Source: Bryobacteraceae bacterium
GTDB lineage: Bacteria > Acidobacteriota > Terriglobia > Bryobacterales > Bryobacteraceae
DNA length: 7,548 nucleotides
NCBI GenBank assembly: GCA_014379815.1
Contig: JACMLA010000839.1
Coordinates: 1 to 7,548, forward strand
Reading direction: 5' to 3'
The notes beneath the pieces were generated by a model. The model did no database searches, had not been told where the DNA came from, and worked only from the letters and a program-made list of their open reading frames with translations. A program made the translations under genes and the position numbers. This document shows positions 6,232-7,548 of the stretch, one piece after another; the first letter of the stretch is position 1; every line of letters starts with the position of its first letter.

Positions 6232-7122
6232 ATGGGTAAGCGCTGGCGCAAAGTTACAGAGTCTTTGATTGAGGGTCTCATTCGACTCTGCGGGATTAGT
6301 GCGACGGTCTTCGTCATCGGAATCTTTGTATTCGTTTGCCGGGAAGCTTTGCCACTCCGCAACGACGGTGGGTTCGACCTATCGCAGTTCTTCCTCAGTG
6401 ACCAGTGGTACCCGACGTCGGAAATCTCCCGACGCTACGGGGTGCTAGCCATGATCGTCGGGACCTTCAGTGTTACGCTGCTGGCGATGCTGATGGCCGC
6501 GCCGCTTGGCCTCGGTGCGGCTATCTATATCTCGGAGTTCTGCGCCCCCCGCCCGCGGGAAATTCTGAAAGTGCTGGTGGAACTGCTCGCGGCGATTCCC
6601 AGCGTCGTCTGGGGCTTTGCGGGGCTCACCATCACCAGTCGCCTGATTGTCCGCTTCACGACCGCGGACGTGGGCGTCAATCTGTTGAACGGCGCGTTGC
6701 TCCTGGCGCTGATGAGCGTGCCCATCATTGTTTCCCTTGCCGAAGATGCCTTCAAGGCAGTTCCGGATTCGTATCGCGAAGCCTCTCTCGCACTAGGCGC
6801 AACACGGTGGCAAACCACCTGGAGAGTTCTGTTACCAGCCGCCCGTAATGGACTGACCGCAGCCGTTCTGCTTGGGTTCGGCCGCGCAATTGGCGAAACC
6901 ATGGCCGTCCTGATGGCCACCGGCCACGCGATCAACATCCCCGGTTCTGTGCTGGATCCCGTCCGCACCCTTACCGCAAATATCGCGGCGGAACTGGGAG
7001 AAGCACCGGAGAAATCGACGCACTACCAGGTCCTGTTTCTCACCGGCGTCCTTCTGTTTCTAATCACCTTCGTGGTGAATCTCACAGCTGGCCTCGTAAT
7101 CCGGCGGGAGCGCCGCCAGTGA
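6232..7122 (+). CDS. pstC: Phosphate ABC transporter permease PstC
   Basis: This 296-residue inner-membrane protein forms one half of the phosphate channel together with PstA. About six membrane segments can be placed: 17-38, 70-97, 113-138, 151-170, 208-230 and 267-290, with a long loop after the first, as usual in PstC. Family motifs include YGVLAMIVGTFSVTLLA (69-85), LVELLAAIPSVVWGFAGL (115-132), and the EAA loop contacting the PstB ATPase, YREASLALGATRWQTTWRVL (181-200), followed by GFGRAIGETMAVLMATG (215-231). It starts 6 bp after the stop of the binding-protein gene; AGGG ending 11 bases before the ATG is a weak, slightly distant ribosome site. The end overlaps the next gene by 4 bp (GTGA). 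Length is normal for the family and no key motif is missing. Confidence 0.95.
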   Translation: MGKRWRKVTESLIEGLIRLCGISATVFVIGIFVFVCREALPLRNDGGFDLSQFFLSDQWYPTSEISRRYGVLAMIVGTFSVTLLAMLMAAPLGLGAAIYISEFCAPRPREILKVLVELLAAIPSVVWGFAGLTITSRLIVRFTTADVGVNLLNGALLLALMSVPIIVSLAEDAFKAVPDSYREASLALGATRWQTTWRVLLPAARNGLTAAVLLGFGRAIGETMAVLMATGHAINIPGSVLDPVRTLTANIAAELGEAPEKSTHYQVLFLTGVLLFLITFVVNLTAGLVIRRERRQ

Positions 7123-7548
7123 GCCGGTTCGAAGCCACTCCATCTGTTAACGCCAAACTTCGCCAGGAGGCAATCGCGAGCATTCTCTTCCTGGGCATGC
7201 TGATCTCGATTCTGCTGCCGCTCTTTGCAATTGTGGGCTACTTGGTCTGGCAGGCAGCGCCCTCCCTGAACTGGCAATTTCTGGTCCTCGCGCCGACACA
7301 CGGAATGCGCGAAGGCGGAGTCTGGCCGGCCTTCGTGGGTACGCTGTATCTCGTAACTCTGTCGCTGGCTGTCGCTACACCGATCGGTGTTCTTGCCGCT
7401 GTGTACCTCACCGAATACGCGAAAGACAACTGGTTCAATCACGCCGTCAACATGGCCGTCTTGAACCTCGCAGGAGTCCCCAGCATTGTGCACGCGCTAT
7501 TCGGCCTGGGCGCTTTCGTCTACGGAGCTCAATTCGGTTACTCTGTTC
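7119..7548 (+). CDS. pstA: Phosphate ABC transporter permease PstA, 3' end missing
   Basis: An open frame begins with GTG at 7119, overlapping the pstC stop as GTGA, and runs off the right edge after 143 codons. The second permease subunit of the phosphate transporter is expected here and the sequence agrees. A first membrane segment lies at about residues 20-44 (ASILFLGMLISILLPLFAIV). A loop then leads to GGVWPAFVGTLYLVTLSLAV (about 66-85), which opens the second segment. TPIGVLAAVYLTEYAK and LNLAGVPSIVHALFGLGAF (about 114-132) are hallmark PstA motifs. The first residues read MSRFEATPSVNAKLRQEA. No Shine-Dalgarno is obvious inside the pstC end, so translation probably depends on coupling to pstC. 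The EAA loop and the rest of the permease lie beyond the window, where pstB would be expected. Confidence 0.93.
   Translation, partial: MSRFEATPSVNAKLRQEAIASILFLGMLISILLPLFAIVGYLVWQAAPSLNWQFLVLAPTHGMREGGVWPAFVGTLYLVTLSLAVATPIGVLAAVYLTEYAKDNWFNHAVNMAVLNLAGVPSIVHALFGLGAFVYGAQFGYSV

Overview
The window is a gene-dense stretch of bacterial chromosome. GC content looks like the mid to high fifties by eye (not computed). The gene complement would fit an acidobacterium: a GlxA-type AraC regulator, an exported FAD oxidoreductase of the FAD_oxidored type, a stand-alone Cas6-like RAMP protein, a NarL-type two-component pair and a Pst phosphate transporter. That placement rests on remembered gene styles, not on a marker gene, and is tentative. 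Nothing looks mobile: there is no transposase, integrase, tRNA, rRNA or CRISPR array.

Layout from left to right. (1) 1-664, plus strand: the 3' part of a GlxA-like regulator, a DJ-1/PfpI-like domain followed by an AraC helix-turn-helix domain. (2) 709-2361, minus strand, convergent with it: a 550-residue FAD-dependent oxidoreductase with a probable Sec signal peptide. (3) 2389-3201, plus strand, divergent from the oxidoreductase with at most 27 bp between start codons: a Cas6-like RAMP protein with no other cas gene or array in view. (4) A short gap (3202-3285) with an imperfect tandem repeat of 18-bp period. (5) 3286-4632 and 4629-5276: a membrane histidine kinase of the NarX/DesK (HisKA_3) class and its NarL/LuxR response regulator, joined by an ATGA overlap. 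(6) 5332-6225, 6232-7122 and 7119-window end: a pst operon encoding a phosphate-binding lipoprotein and the permeases PstC and PstA (cut by the window edge). pstB and possibly phoU would be expected just beyond.

The 55-bp gap before the phosphate-binding gene holds a good candidate Pho box (two GTCA-centred half-sites 11 bp apart) followed 11 bp later by TATAGT. This is the classic PhoB-activated promoter layout. The predicted transcript would start almost exactly on the GTG start codon, suggesting a leaderless mRNA. The phosphate genes therefore probably belong to a Pho regulon. The kinase/regulator pair just upstream is of the NarL class rather than PhoR/PhoB, so its relation to phosphate is open.

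There is no gene-free stretch longer than 300 bases. The most unusual items are the orphan Cas6-like protein, which lacks the cysteine cluster seen in many relatives, and the Pho-box/leaderless arrangement at the pst operon.
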